A stretch of DNA of 64,000 nucleotides from Clostridia bacterium (GCA_017442155.1 JAFSAU010000002.1:1-64000); one strand, 5' to 3'. Numbered from the stretch's first letter, positions 31,970 through 42,828 are shown. The notes: generated by a model from the sequence alone, not told the origin. Numbers and translations: made by a program.

Positions 31970-34900
31970 CTATCTCTCCATTTCTTTTTTAGATTTGTCT
32001 GGAACTTCCATATCCTCGTCAGGCTCTCCGAGGTCTGCACCCTCACGCTCGTGCTTATCCATATTAAGAAGTGCATCCACAATAGCAAGTCGTTCCAACT
32101 TTGCCTGAAGCTCTGCTTCCTGCGGAAACTCTTTTTGAGATTCCACCTTTGCCATTTCAAACTGCCTTTTTGTTTCTTCAAGGTTTTCTCTTGTAGCTTC
32201 AAGACGTTTCGGTAGTCCTTCAAGTGCGTTGTCAAGTCGTTGTATGTTACCGAACACATCGGCACCAAGCTCCACCTTATGACTGAGCGTACCTTTCAGG
32301 GTTACATAGAATTTACTGTATTCAAAGGACAGCTCCATTGAAAAACCTCTGTAATCACCGATAGGTGTCGGTTCAGGTGTTTTCTGTAAGCGGCATCTTT
32401 CAATCAAGGCTTCGCCGGCTTTGTCCTTTTCGTAATAAGCAAGACCGTCTATTGTCATCGGATAGAATTTATCCTCTTGCTTTGGATGCTGTGCTACGAC
32501 TGCAATATCCGATTCAAAGCCTTTTATATGCTCTGTTAGCTCGGCTATTTTCTTCGGATAATACTTTATAACCTTATCCTCAAGCTCGTATTTCTGCGAC
32601 ATAAAGCTCGCTTTTATAAGCTTCAGCTTTGCTACTTGCGTATCCAAGTCCATCTTTTCCTTAATATGCGGATTGCCTGTTGCAAGAGCTTTTATCTCTG
32701 CATAGGAAAGTGCAGTTTCGTCTATATCCTCGGCACTACGAACCGGAGATTTGCTTGTCATAATCTGTGATATGAATTTCTGCTTATTCTCTACAAGCTG
32801 CCACATATAGCTGTCAAAGGTGTCTTTGGTTACATACCTGCGGATATGAACATCGGGGTTCGTGTTACCTTGTCTTATAATACGACCTGCACGCTGTTCA
32901 AGGTCAGCAGGTCGCCACGGGCAGTCAAGGTCATGGGATGCGTAAAGCAGTCTTTGCACATTCGTTCCGGCTCCCATTTTAGCAGTAGAACCAAGAAGCA
33001 CACGCACATCGCCTTTGCGAACTCTTGAAAACAGTTCCTTTTTCTTAACCTCGGTGTCTGCGTCGTGTATAAACTCGATTTCGCTCTCAGGCACACCGCT
33101 TGCTATCAGCTTTTCCCGTATATCGGTGTAAACATTAAATGTGCCGTCGTTCTTCGGAGTAGAAAGGTCACAGAAAACAAGCTGTGTTCCTCGTCTGTCG
33201 GTGGTTTCTTGCCAAATCTCAAAGACCTCTCTTGCACACGCCGATACCTTTGAGCTTTCATCATCGGGCAAGAGTGGGTTTATAAGCCTTTGGTCAAGTG
33301 CTAATTTTCTGCCATCGTTTGTAATTTTCAGCATATTGTCAACGGTCGGATCAACCATTTTATTACGCACTCTCTCGGCTCGGTCTGCAAGGTCAGAAAC
33401 CATTTCCTTTTGTATATCGGTAGGTTCTACGGCGATTGTCTTATAGTGCGGTGTAGGTGTCGGAAGATTAAGCATATCTGCCGTTTGTATATCCGCAACC
33501 TCTTTGAACATTGCCATAAGCTCAGGCAGGTTAAAGAACTTTGCAAACCTTGTCTTTGCACGGTAGCCGCTGCCCTCCGGGGCAAGCTCTATTGCGGTTA
33601 TGGTTTCACCGAAGGTAGATGCCCACGCATCAAAGTGTTGCAGGTGGTTTTTGCAAAGAGTGTCATACTGCAAATATCTCTGCATTGTGTAAAGCTCCAC
33701 CATACTGTTTGATACGGGTGTACCCGTTGCAAATATAACGCCTTTACCGCCTGTAAGCTCGTCAAGATACTGTGTTTTCATAAAAAGGTCAGAGGACTTC
33801 TGTGCTTCAGTCTGTGCGATACCGCCGACATTTCGCATTTTGGTATATAAAAAAAGGTTTTTGTAGTAATGTGCTTCATCTACAAAAACCCTATCTACAC
33901 CAAGCTCCTCAAAGGTAACAACATCATCTTTTCGGCTTTGGTCGTTTAGTTTGGCAAGTTTCGCTTCAAGTGAGCGCTGTGTTTTCACAAGCTGTTTTAC
34001 GGTATAGCGTTCTGCGTTGTTTTCCTTTGCTTCGATGATACCGTCAAGCACTTCATCAAGCTGCCGTTGCAGTATTGCTTTCTGTCGTTCTGCTGACATC
34101 GGTATTTTCTCAAATTGGCTATGCCCGATGATAACCGCATCATAATCTCCGGTTGCAATTCTGCCGCAGAACTTTTTACGATTTTTGGTTTCAAAGTCCT
34201 TTTTGGTAGCAACAAGGATATTTGCCGCCGGATAGAGTTGTAAGAACTCAGCCGCCCATTGTTCGGTCAGGTGGTTCGGCACAACAAATAAGGATTTATT
34301 GCAAAGCCCTAAGCGTTTGCCCTCCATTGCTGCCGCAACCATAGTCCAAGTCTTTCCGGCTCCGACAACATGACCTAAAAGCGAATTACCGCCGTACATT
34401 ATTCTTGCAACGGCGTTCTTTTGGTGCTGTCTTAATGCTATTTCGGGGTTCATACCGGAGAATGTTATATGACTGCCGTCGTATTCACGGGGGCGTGTGG
34501 AGTTAAACCGTTCATTATACATTCTTGTCAGAACCTCACGGCGTTCAGGGCTTTTCCATATCCAATCATCGAAAGCCGCTTTTATAAGGTCTTGCTTTTG
34601 CTGTGCAATAGTCGTTTCTTTTTTGTTGAGCACAGGTTTCTTTCTGCCTTCTTCATCTTCAACATAGTCGAATATACGGACATCCTTCAGATTCAGCGTT
34701 TCCTCGATAATCTTATATGCACTAATACGCTTTGTGCCGTAGGTGTTGACTGCTTTGACACCTTTATCAACGCTCTTGCCCGAAATCATCCATTCGCCCG
34801 ATAAATCGGAGTATTTAACATCAATTCTGCTTCTTGCATAGTATGATGTTTCAAGAAGCTCAAAGGTAAACTGCTTTATATATTCCGGCGGAATCCAAGT

Positions 34901-37900
34901 AGAACCAAGACGCACCGTAATTTCACTTGCTGTCAAATCCTGCGGCTGAACCCTTGTAAGTGCTTCAACATTCGGGGCAAATTCGGGGTGTTCTTCCGCT
35001 TTTTCCTTTGCTATGCGGAGCTTGTTTCTCACATTGCCCGAAAGGTATTCATCGGCGGTAAGATATTTTTCGTGTCCTACGCTGTAATCGTCATATAACG
35101 GGTTAAGGAATATAACACCTTGCAATTCCTCGCACAGTTCTTCTTCAGACTTGCCGGAAAGAGAGGACATAAACTCAATATCAATCCTTGCTTTTTCTCC
35201 GAGTGATACCGCAAGAGCTTCAGATGCCGTATCAACATTAGTAATCTCGGTTTTTGCTCCGATTGTTCTCTTTGTAAACATATCGGCTTTGTGTTCAAGC
35301 TCGCCGTTTTCGTCAAGAACCTCAAGGGAGCACAAGAGGAAATATGAGCTGTCATCCGAGAACGCCATAGCATTTCCACGGGAGTTTATAAGACCGTATT
35401 TTTTTGTGTAGTCGTCATAAAGCGTATTGAGCTTTTCTTGCTGTGCCTTAATATCTGCGTCGGAATATCCCTCTGTCTGATACTCTATCAGTTCACGGAC
35501 ACAATCACGAATGCCAATCATACCCTTAATGCGGTTTTCGGCGGTGGAGTTCATTTCCACTTTACGCATTATACTGTTTTCACGGAAATAAATATTGCCG
35601 TCAACAACTGTATAACTGAAATTCTTTACATTCGGATCAGCGGGGATAGATAAATCCTCATCATTTGAAATATCCTCATATTCATATTCCGTGATGGTAG
35701 CGTGAATATTTTGGATAGCATCATCAAGTTGCTCGGCAAGGGTTGTTTCCGTGTCCGGCTCACACGTCGGAGTGGGACCAAAAGGACCGCTTACCATTTG
35801 CATTTCGCCGAGAATCATATCGGGGTTATCCACAAAATACTGATTTACGGTTATGCCATTTTCAAGCGTTCCTAAGTGTACCCAATCCGGCATAATATCT
35901 GTCATCTTATCTCTTTTCTGTAAAAAGAGTATATCTGCCGTAACCTCTGTGCCTGCATTTGCCTTAAAAGCATTGTTCGGAAGTCGTATTGCTCCAACAA
36001 GGTCAGCTCTCTGTGCGATATACTTTCTTATGTTGGAGTTTTGCTTATCCATAGTGCCGCTTGAAGTAATAAAAGCAACAATACCGCCGGGGCGAACCTT
36101 ATCCAAGGTCTTTGCGAAAAAGTAGTCGTGAATAAGGAAATTATGCTTGTTGTATTTCTTATCAAGCACCTTGTAATCACCGAAAGGCACATTTCCGATA
36201 GCTACATCAAAGAAGCTGTCGGGAAGTGTTGTATCCTCAAAGCCTTGTATTGCAACAGAGTTTTTCTGATAAAGCTGCTGTGCAATTCGTCCGGTTATGG
36301 AATCTATTTCGATACCGTAGATTTTACTCAGGCTCATACTGTCGGGGACAAGTCCCATAAAGTTACCGATACCGCACGAAGGCTCCAAGATATTACCTTG
36401 CTCAAAACCCATATTACCCAGTGCTTTATACATAGCCTTGATTATTACGGGTGATGTGTAGTGAGCATTAAGTGTTGAAGCTCTTGCTTGTGTGTATTCT
36501 TCGGGGGTAAGTGCTGCATAAAGCTCCTGAAATTCATTTGCCCAATTCGGTTTACTTTCATCAAAGGCATCTGCAAGACCGCCCCAACCGACATATTCCG
36601 AGAGTATAGCTTGTTCTTCGGGTGTTGCAAGTCGTCTTTCAGATTCACATTCTTTCAGAACCCGTATTGCTTCCATATTCTTGCGGAACTTTTCTTTCGG
36701 GCCGCCGTAGCCGAGTTCGTCATTATCAATGGCGAAGTTACGGCGCTCCGACATCGGTATTTCAGGATATACAACCGTATTTGCAACCTTTGACGGTTTA
36801 GGCATTTCAAAGGCAGGTGTTATAACCTCGTCGGCTTTTTCTATGCTTTCAAGGTGTGCCTTTACAAACTCAATACTTTCTCTGCGAAATATAGGAAAGC
36901 CTGTGCTGTTTTCAAAGATTATATCTTTAAGGCTTGCACTACCTGATACATCGTCAACGCTGTCAACAATGAATTTACGGTCATCAATGGTAAGTTCTCT
37001 GCCGACTAAATCATTTACCTCCGCAGGCTTTTGTTCTTCTTCTGCTTCTGTTGTTGCCAATACCTTTTCAGCGGACAATATCTTATATGCTTTTCTATCC
37101 TCATCGGTAAGAATAACATCAAATCCGCCGTAAGTCAGCTTATCAACATAAGATTCAAGAATGTGCTTTGGAAATCCGCACATAGCATATCCGTAACCGT
37201 CAATGGTCTTTGCTGTGAGCGTAAGTTCAAGTGCGCTCGATGCCTTTTCTGCATCTACGCCGTATATCTCATAGAAGTCACCGACAGGAAATAGTACGAT
37301 GGTTTCGCCGTCATCGTCCTTATGAAGCTCGTTATAAAACTCCATTATCGGCTGTTCTTTTGGCTCGTAGAACGGTGTAAGCTGTTCATCGGTAAGATAT
37401 ACCAAGTCATCAAAGCTCATTCCCTCAAGCTCGTTTGTTATAAGCTCGGAAAGGCTGTCATACTTGATTTCTTCCACTAATGTTTTATCAACATATTTGA
37501 GTATGGAAAACTCAATCAGATTTACATTGACTTCGATATTATGTTCGCCGTCCTCAGTAGAGGTAAAAGCAAGGCTCACGGCTCGTAAGTTCTCATAATC
37601 GGCACTTTCCGAATCAAATTCTTCTTTGACATATTCGTTGATAACACGCATAGCTTCGTCAAGCTCACTTTGCTGTGCAGGTTTAGGTCTTTCGATACCG
37701 GGGAACAGATTATATGTTCCGTTCACATAGCTTTCAAGTGCGTTTGCAGCTTCTTCACGGTATTTATAATATCTGTCATCGCTCGGTGTTTCCATTAAAA
37801 GAGCTTTCAGTTCCGTCAGCATTTCTGCTGTTTTGTCTGCATCGTCAAGTGTTTTTCTCACGATGGGTACAGCATCAGAATAGTCAAACCCATTAGGAAA

Positions 37901-40231
37901 CGGACTGTATCTTTCAATAGGAACATTGCTAAAAGCGGTGTAAACGCTTCTTGCAACCTGATTTTTCTCATATTCAGTCATATATGCAATATCTTCATTT
38001 GTTGCATACCTGCCGTTTCTTACAAGAAAATCAATCCTTTTTTCTACCTGCGACCACGACAACGTAACCTTTGAATACGGTTTTGAAAGGTCGCCACGGG
38101 ATATTTCTAAACCTTTGGAGTCGTGACTTTGCCAACCGTCATCGACAGAGTAAAGAGAACCGCCGCCGATGCCGTATTCGCTTTTGAGGAAATCTGCTCG
38201 CTTTTTGTGGTCAGCTTCACGGAGGAAGTATGAGAGAATACGCATCTTGCCCTCGGATATTCCACTACCGTGTGCAAGAACGGTGTCAACCTCGTTTTGA
38301 GTTATAAATCGTGTACTCTCAAACGGTGCATATTCTGCCGCAGTAAAGATTTTACGGGGGATGTTCAGTTCTTCAAGTGCGGTTATTGCTTCCTCGACAG
38401 GTTTGATATAATACCTCGGAAACTCTTTCCCGGAAGCGTAGGTTTTATGGACTATATCAATGATTTCGTTTCTTCTGTCCACATTAGCTAATGCCGCAGT
38501 CATACGCTCCATATCTGCCGGGTGTCCGCCCGGTCCCTCAAACTCGTCAAGCTCACCGTTATTGAAATAGTCCCACAGCCAATATGCAATCTCGTATCTC
38601 TCGTTTTCGGATACCTTATCAAGCTCTGTCTGCGGCATATATCGTCCGAGATCTAAAAGCTCACCGATACGCTTTGCGGCATCTTCCCAAGAGAGTGTGT
38701 AGCTTACATTTGTGTTTTCATTGCCGTATTGAATTTTAACGCCGCCGTCATCAAACCACGCAGAAACATTACTGCCGTTTATTATGAAGCCTTTACCGCC
38801 TGTGCCGTATTCCTTTTTAAGAAAGGTAACATTTTCTTCAAGCGGTCTTTGCTTTTCGTACTGCGTACATATTCGCAGCTTACTGTTCTTACGGTTTCCA
38901 CCGTCAGCGAGTACAACGTCAATAACTTCTTGGGGAATAGAAAAAGCAGGGCGAAACCTTAATCGCTCTGCTTCTCTTGCCATACTGTCGGCAACATCTT
39001 CATTTTCAATAAGGTCAAATAAACTTAGCTGTGAATCAAGTGTCTGACGACTACCTCTTCGGCGGAATGTTTGAGGTTGTTCATAAGACCAACCCACAGT
39101 TGCGGGTTCTCCGCTTTGAACTGTTCCGTCAGTCCCTCGGCTTTCGCCATCTGTGAAGTCATCTGCTCGACTTGTTCCTTCGCTGTCTTGTCTATCTCCG
39201 ACAGATGCTCCAGGAGGGTTCCCTGTATCATCATTGCCGAGTATAGGCTGCGTCTGTTCTGTTTCAGGAACTGCCTGCGCATCTGTCCGTATTTGCCTAT
39301 CGGCTCGGTCGTCATCTTCGGCACTTCCAAGTTCGGAATCTGTATTCCGTTCTCCGTTCTGTAACTGATTTCCGTCATAGGTCTCATTCCTTTCCGTATC
39401 ATTATCTGTGTATTGTACCTCTTTGGTTTCATTATACTGTGCTTTTTCGGTTTCCGCAAAAATTTTTGCCTGATTTTTTTCTTTTTTGATTTCTGCACTT
39501 ATCGTTGCGGAGATTTCCCGTAGTGCCTGCTCGGATATTGAGCTGACTGCATTACCAAGAACCGAGATTGTTTCGGGTGTGCTGAAATCTACAATATGAC
39601 GAAACTCTCCGTCATCAAAAACCTCTGCCGGGGACAGTCCCAAACGCTCCATAACCATATATGCAACAGAGCTTTCAACAGTCCTTTGGAACTCCACATC
39701 AATATTGAGTTCGTCCAAGTCCTCCAAAAAGCTCCCGTACTTTGCATATTTCAGTTCGGAAAGATAGTCGGTTTTATTATCCTCGACAGCGTTATGTGCT
39801 GCACAGATAATGGCATCAGTTAAGGTTGCTGTTACACGCAATTCACCGAAAGTGTTTTCAAGCGTTTCAATGATTGCATCGTCAAATCGGTCATTGTACT
39901 GCCAAAGGTTTATGTCAATGCCGTTTATGTGACGGTTTGTGTCTGAAACATCAAACACATAGTCAAGGTAATATCCTCGGTTGCCTTCACGCAAGAGGGC
40001 AATACCTTTTGCACCTCGATTTATTCTGCGGTGCAGTTTTTCATTCCAAGTGTCAAAATCAGCACACGCCCTTGCATCAGGTCGCTGTGCAAATATTAAA
40101 AGCTGATCTTCAAAGGGGTATTTGTACTGCCAAGCGGCAGAACGTAAAAAAGCTGTCCAATCACTATAATTAGACAACTGCTTTGAAGTGCTTTTGGATA
40201 GCTCGGAAATGAGTTGCAATTTCGTCGCCAC
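31970..40231 (-). CDS. Giant N6-adenine methylase / SNF2-type helicase polyvalent protein
   Basis: The 2,753-residue multidomain protein starts with GTG at 40231 (GAGGTG upstream). The N-terminal 100 residues resemble ArdC-like ssDNA-binding regions. A MutS-domain-I-like module is near 965-1040 (VLFPVGDFYEIYGVDAEKAS, YAMCGFP). An N6-methylase is at about 1210-1450 (YVGWGGLADAF, LEPSCGIGNFMG, catalytic IGNVPFGDY instead of NPPY). A helicase is at about 1950-2470 with VGAGKTW, VDEAHYYKN and RAGRIIRQGN. A coiled-coil tail ends in KKEMER. Such proteins are conserved in Tn1549-type ICEs and are thought to protect or process element DNA on entry; that role is inference. Confidence 0.88.
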   Translation of the reverse strand: MATKLQLISELSKSTSKQLSNYSDWTAFLRSAAWQYKYPFEDQLLIFAQRPDARACADFDTWNEKLHRRINRGAKGIALLREGNRGYYLDYVFDVSDTNRHINGIDINLWQYNDRFDDAIIETLENTFGELRVTATLTDAIICAAHNAVEDNKTDYLSELKYAKYGSFLEDLDELNIDVEFQRTVESSVAYMVMERLGLSPAEVFDDGEFRHIVDFSTPETISVLGNAVSSISEQALREISATISAEIKKEKNQAKIFAETEKAQYNETKEVQYTDNDTERNETYDGNQLQNGERNTDSELGSAEDDDRADRQIRTDAQAVPETEQTQPILGNDDTGNPPGASVGDRQDSEGTSRADDFTDGESRGTDGTVQSGEPATVGWSYEQPQTFRRRGSRQTLDSQLSLFDLIENEDVADSMAREAERLRFRPAFSIPQEVIDVVLADGGNRKNSKLRICTQYEKQRPLEENVTFLKKEYGTGGKGFIINGSNVSAWFDDGGVKIQYGNENTNVSYTLSWEDAAKRIGELLDLGRYMPQTELDKVSENERYEIAYWLWDYFNNGELDEFEGPGGHPADMERMTAALANVDRRNEIIDIVHKTYASGKEFPRYYIKPVEEAITALEELNIPRKIFTAAEYAPFESTRFITQNEVDTVLAHGSGISEGKMRILSYFLREADHKKRADFLKSEYGIGGGSLYSVDDGWQSHDSKGLEISRGDLSKPYSKVTLSWSQVEKRIDFLVRNGRYATNEDIAYMTEYEKNQVARSVYTAFSNVPIERYSPFPNGFDYSDAVPIVRKTLDDADKTAEMLTELKALLMETPSDDRYYKYREEAANALESYVNGTYNLFPGIERPKPAQQSELDEAMRVINEYVKEEFDSESADYENLRAVSLAFTSTEDGEHNIEVNVNLIEFSILKYVDKTLVEEIKYDSLSELITNELEGMSFDDLVYLTDEQLTPFYEPKEQPIMEFYNELHKDDDGETIVLFPVGDFYEIYGVDAEKASSALELTLTAKTIDGYGYAMCGFPKHILESYVDKLTYGGFDVILTDEDRKAYKILSAEKVLATTEAEEEQKPAEVNDLVGRELTIDDRKFIVDSVDDVSGSASLKDIIFENSTGFPIFRRESIEFVKAHLESIEKADEVITPAFEMPKPSKVANTVVYPEIPMSERRNFAIDNDELGYGGPKEKFRKNMEAIRVLKECESERRLATPEEQAILSEYVGWGGLADAFDESKPNWANEFQELYAALTPEEYTQARASTLNAHYTSPVIIKAMYKALGNMGFEQGNILEPSCGIGNFMGLVPDSMSLSKIYGIEIDSITGRIAQQLYQKNSVAIQGFEDTTLPDSFFDVAIGNVPFGDYKVLDKKYNKHNFLIHDYFFAKTLDKVRPGGIVAFITSSGTMDKQNSNIRKYIAQRADLVGAIRLPNNAFKANAGTEVTADILFLQKRDKMTDIMPDWVHLGTLENGITVNQYFVDNPDMILGEMQMVSGPFGPTPTCEPDTETTLAEQLDDAIQNIHATITEYEYEDISNDEDLSIPADPNVKNFSYTVVDGNIYFRENSIMRKVEMNSTAENRIKGMIGIRDCVRELIEYQTEGYSDADIKAQQEKLNTLYDDYTKKYGLINSRGNAMAFSDDSSYFLLCSLEVLDENGELEHKADMFTKRTIGAKTEITNVDTASEALAVSLGEKARIDIEFMSSLSGKSEEELCEELQGVIFLNPLYDDYSVGHEKYLTADEYLSGNVRNKLRIAKEKAEEHPEFAPNVEALTRVQPQDLTASEITVRLGSTWIPPEYIKQFTFELLETSYYARSRIDVKYSDLSGEWMISGKSVDKGVKAVNTYGTKRISAYKIIEETLNLKDVRIFDYVEDEEGRKKPVLNKKETTIAQQKQDLIKAAFDDWIWKSPERREVLTRMYNERFNSTRPREYDGSHITFSGMNPEIALRQHQKNAVARIMYGGNSLLGHVVGAGKTWTMVAAAMEGKRLGLCNKSLFVVPNHLTEQWAAEFLQLYPAANILVATKKDFETKNRKKFCGRIATGDYDAVIIGHSQFEKIPMSAERQKAILQRQLDEVLDGIIEAKENNAERYTVKQLVKTQRSLEAKLAKLNDQSRKDDVVTFEELGVDRVFVDEAHYYKNLFLYTKMRNVGGIAQTEAQKSSDLFMKTQYLDELTGGKGVIFATGTPVSNSMVELYTMQRYLQYDTLCKNHLQHFDAWASTFGETITAIELAPEGSGYRAKTRFAKFFNLPELMAMFKEVADIQTADMLNLPTPTPHYKTIAVEPTDIQKEMVSDLADRAERVRNKMVDPTVDNMLKITNDGRKLALDQRLINPLLPDDESSKVSACAREVFEIWQETTDRRGTQLVFCDLSTPKNDGTFNVYTDIREKLIASGVPESEIEFIHDADTEVKKKELFSRVRKGDVRVLLGSTAKMGAGTNVQRLLYASHDLDCPWRPADLEQRAGRIIRQGNTNPDVHIRRYVTKDTFDSYMWQLVENKQKFISQIMTSKSPVRSAEDIDETALSYAEIKALATGNPHIKEKMDLDTQVAKLKLIKASFMSQKYELEDKVIKYYPKKIAELTEHIKGFESDIAVVAQHPKQEDKFYPMTIDGLAYYEKDKAGEALIERCRLQKTPEPTPIGDYRGFSMELSFEYSKFYVTLKGTLSHKVELGADVFGNIQRLDNALEGLPKRLEATRENLEETKRQFEMAKVESQKEFPQEAELQAKLERLAIVDALLNMDKHEREGADLGEPDEDMEVPDKSKKEMER

Positions 40232-40244
40232 TTGTTTTCACCTC

Positions 40245-40619
40245 TTATCTGCTTATATTTTTCTGCTCCCGCATTTTTTCAGCGAGTTTTATGCCTTGCT
40301 GTACTGTCTTAATTTCGCCGTTTGCAATTCGTTCCAAGAAAGCCGCCTTGTTTTGGTCGTTCATACAGTACACATACCTGCAAAGCCTTTGAACATTTCC
40401 AAGCGTGTCCTTTTTACTATTTACAATGGAGCATATAAGCTCTCCGGCTTCATCATCGGGGACAAGATGTATTTGCAAAGTTCTTGCATTATCCAATGTA
40501 ATGATGTTAGGTGGTGTTAGTATGCCAATTTCTTGCAGGTTATTATAAAGCTCACTGTTTTTACAGGTTAGGTCTGCCATAAGGCGATTTGCTAAAAACC
40601 GTATATTCGCCGTTACCAC
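40245..40619 (-). CDS. Conserved ICE hypothetical protein
   Basis: About 124 residues, starting at the GTG at 40619, which has AGGAG 10 bases upstream; a GTG three codons earlier is too close to it. The sequence has ANIRFLANRLMADLTCKN, LDNARTLQIHLVPDDEAGEL and a C-terminal helix LERIANGEIKTVQQGIKLAEK. It is probably soluble. It lies just upstream of the giant helicase (13 bp) and follows the EPER-tailed gene. No known function recognised. Confidence 0.65.
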   Translation of the reverse strand: MVTANIRFLANRLMADLTCKNSELYNNLQEIGILTPPNIITLDNARTLQIHLVPDDEAGELICSIVNSKKDTLGNVQRLCRYVYCMNDQNKAAFLERIANGEIKTVQQGIKLAEKMREQKNISR

Positions 40620-40655
40620 TATAATCACGCTCCTTTCGGTCGGAGGTTATACGGC

Positions 40656-41684
40656 TTATCTTTCAGGCTCCTTTTTCTTCGGTGCTTTCTCCGGTTCAAC
40701 ACCTGCAAACTTTTTTAATACTTTTGCGGTTTTATCGTTATAGTCCTCAAAATCAGCCTTTCTCTGCATAAAGCTCTCAAGATTCCCTCTGAACTCAGGT
40801 GTATCAATATCCATAAGGTACTGACGGCAGTTCTCTTGTAGATAGTTAAAAAAATCCTTTGTGTTGCTTGTAACCTTTGCTGCTTCTGCAATAAGGTCTT
40901 TGGAAATCTCATTATATACAAGCTGACCTCCGGCAGTAGAGTCGGGGTTAAAATATACCTCTGTAACTCCGTTATCGGTTATGAAAAACTTATCCTTATT
41001 AACCTCGTCAAAGTTCTGCTCGACAAAGCGTGTGTTCTTGAACTTATCAAGCTCGCTTGTTTTGTAGCAGTATGCGTAAAGGTTATATTCACCAAGCCGA
41101 GGATTGCAACGGAGGTAATATGTGTAATTATCCGTTTGTACCTTAAAGCCTTTTATTTCTTTGTTGCCCTCGTATGCCGTAGGTCTTAAACGATAGCAGA
41201 CATTATACATATCGGAACGGCTTTTGAGAAGCGGTGTAGAGGACTTTTTGCGGAAGTATTCTATAACCTTGTCAAACTCTGCTTTGAACTCCGGTGTTTT
41301 TAGACTGTCATTTTCTGCCCACCAAGTATGAAAGAAGGATTTGCCCGTGTCAAAGTCTGCCCGAAGGTGTCCGATGCAACCTCTTTCAATGCTTTCGTCC
41401 TCTTTTCGATACATAAACTCAAACTCGGACTGTTCAATCTGTTCAAGTGTATATTCGGGTTTATCTGCCGGGGCACAAACATTTCCGTTTTGTTCCATAA
41501 GCTCCGCCCATTGGCAGATATGATAACAAACACCGTCAATATAGGTGTGGTATTCATCAATGTATTTACAGAATTTATCCTCGGTATGTCCGTCGGGGTA
41601 AGTTACTGTAATACTGCTGTTGTCGGGTATTCTGAACAGCTCATTGTAATGGCTGTCTATAAAGCGTATTTCTTTATTTTCCAT
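40656..41684 (-). CDS. Conserved ICE protein with LPD28-like N-terminus
   Basis: The 342-residue protein has an N-terminal segment VTYPDGHTEDKFCKYIDEYH ... YHICQWAELMEQNG resembling the large-polyvalent-protein-associated domain LPD28 (tentative). A YRLRPTAYEGNKEIKGFKV region and a C-terminal helical part follow, ending KKKEPER. Its ATG overlaps the stop of the next upstream gene (ATGG at 41684), so translation is coupled. No enzymatic motif is visible; a DNA-entry accessory role is a guess from family context. Confidence 0.7.
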   Translation of the reverse strand: MENKEIRFIDSHYNELFRIPDNSSITVTYPDGHTEDKFCKYIDEYHTYIDGVCYHICQWAELMEQNGNVCAPADKPEYTLEQIEQSEFEFMYRKEDESIERGCIGHLRADFDTGKSFFHTWWAENDSLKTPEFKAEFDKVIEYFRKKSSTPLLKSRSDMYNVCYRLRPTAYEGNKEIKGFKVQTDNYTYYLRCNPRLGEYNLYAYCYKTSELDKFKNTRFVEQNFDEVNKDKFFITDNGVTEVYFNPDSTAGGQLVYNEISKDLIAEAAKVTSNTKDFFNYLQENCRQYLMDIDTPEFRGNLESFMQRKADFEDYNDKTAKVLKKFAGVEPEKAPKKKEPER

Positions 41685-42223
41685 CAGCGTTCAACCTCCT
41701 TGTGTGTTCTTTGCGGAAACTGCCAACCGTAAACAGCTCCTATGTCATCGCCGAGCCTTCTTGTTACACGGGTTATATCCCGTCTTGTTGCAGTTCCGTC
41801 ATAAATCTTTTCTTGCAGGCGTTCAATTTGACTACTTGTAACACCGTCTTTGAAAGTGCGGTATAAGTAATGATTCCAACCGTCGTGATGAACGGCTGTG
41901 CATCGTAAATCTCCGTTTTTATCTACATACCACTCATTCATATCACAGTCGGAATATAGGCAGTCTTTGATATTGCCGCTGTCAATCATTTTATATCCGT
42001 GTACTCGTCCGTGCCAAAGACCTAAATCACCGACAACAATAATGCTTTGCGGTGGTTGAATGTTCAGATTAGTTCTTTCATCATCCAAGTAGTCATTATT
42101 TATTTCATACATTTTCGTTATCAGCTCATCTTCGGATGCAGTCGGATATTGCTCTTGCAGGTCATCACGCCAATCTTCAAAGTCCAAGTTAATATCAGAC
42201 CAAACAACGTGCTTTGTTGCCAT
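41684..42223 (-). CDS. Conserved ICE hypothetical protein
   Basis: The 179-residue protein has an acidic helical N-terminus (DFEDWRDDLQEQYPTASEDE), a beta-rich middle (SIIVVGDLGLWHGRVHGYK, CTAVHHDGWNHYLYRTF) and a basic C-terminus (TATRRDITRVTRRLG) ending HKEVER. The last codons AAG GAG GTT GAA CGC TGA contain the ribosome site of the following gene. Similar proteins appear in Tn1549-like elements. Function unknown. Confidence 0.72.
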   Translation of the reverse strand: MATKHVVWSDINLDFEDWRDDLQEQYPTASEDELITKMYEINNDYLDDERTNLNIQPPQSIIVVGDLGLWHGRVHGYKMIDSGNIKDCLYSDCDMNEWYVDKNGDLRCTAVHHDGWNHYLYRTFKDGVTSSQIERLQEKIYDGTATRRDITRVTRRLGDDIGAVYGWQFPQRTHKEVER

Positions 42224-42828
42224 CAGCGTTCAACCTCCTTTGCTTTTTTTACTTTCAGCAAAGATGGATCGTCTTTGAGTTTATCCTTTAACCATTGGGG
42301 ATAGTGTTCCGGTTTAAGTTCGCCGATAACATCGTATCTGCGTGTCAAGCCGTCCTCGCCGGAAAACAGCTTCTTGCAATAAACCTTTGTACCTCGTGAA
42401 TTTGCTTCAGCTCCGAAGCCGTGTGTTGCTAATGCGATTTGGTACAGCTCGTTTGCATATTCAGGTTTTAGTGCCTGCGGCTTTATGACAATTACTTTTC
42501 CGACAATGCTTTTTTTGTAATCATCCGGGATACACATATCGGGTGTAATAACACCGACATCAATGCCTTTTCTATCTACTTTGATTTGCTCGATTTCAGC
42601 ATTTAATCTTTTTGAAAAGAGTTCAACAATACCAAGAAAATCATCGCTGACCATAACATTGTCATATCGTCCTACAACACCGAAAAGTTCTTCGTAATTT
42701 GCGACCATATAAAAAAGACCTTCCTTGTTGGAAAAGTCCTCTCCTAAAACAAGCTCTTTGTCGCCGATTTTTATGCTTTGCGTAATCGTATATTCACCGG
42801 CTTTTCTGATTTCTTCATTTTCCATCAT
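42223..42828 (-). CDS. Conserved ICE hypothetical protein
   Basis: The 201-residue soluble protein has GDKELVLGEDFSNKEGLFYM, VANYEELFGVVGRYDN and VIVIKPQALKPEYANELYQ. It starts with a GEYTITQSIKIGDKELVLG motif resembling the start of the small protein at 43220-43477 (AGYIITNSITIGESEIVLG), so the two appear to share a domain. It ends KKAKEVER with the next ribosome site embedded. Function unknown. Confidence 0.72.
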   Translation of the reverse strand: MMENEEIRKAGEYTITQSIKIGDKELVLGEDFSNKEGLFYMVANYEELFGVVGRYDNVMVSDDFLGIVELFSKRLNAEIEQIKVDRKGIDVGVITPDMCIPDDYKKSIVGKVIVIKPQALKPEYANELYQIALATHGFGAEANSRGTKVYCKKLFSGEDGLTRRYDVIGELKPEHYPQWLKDKLKDDPSLLKVKKAKEVER

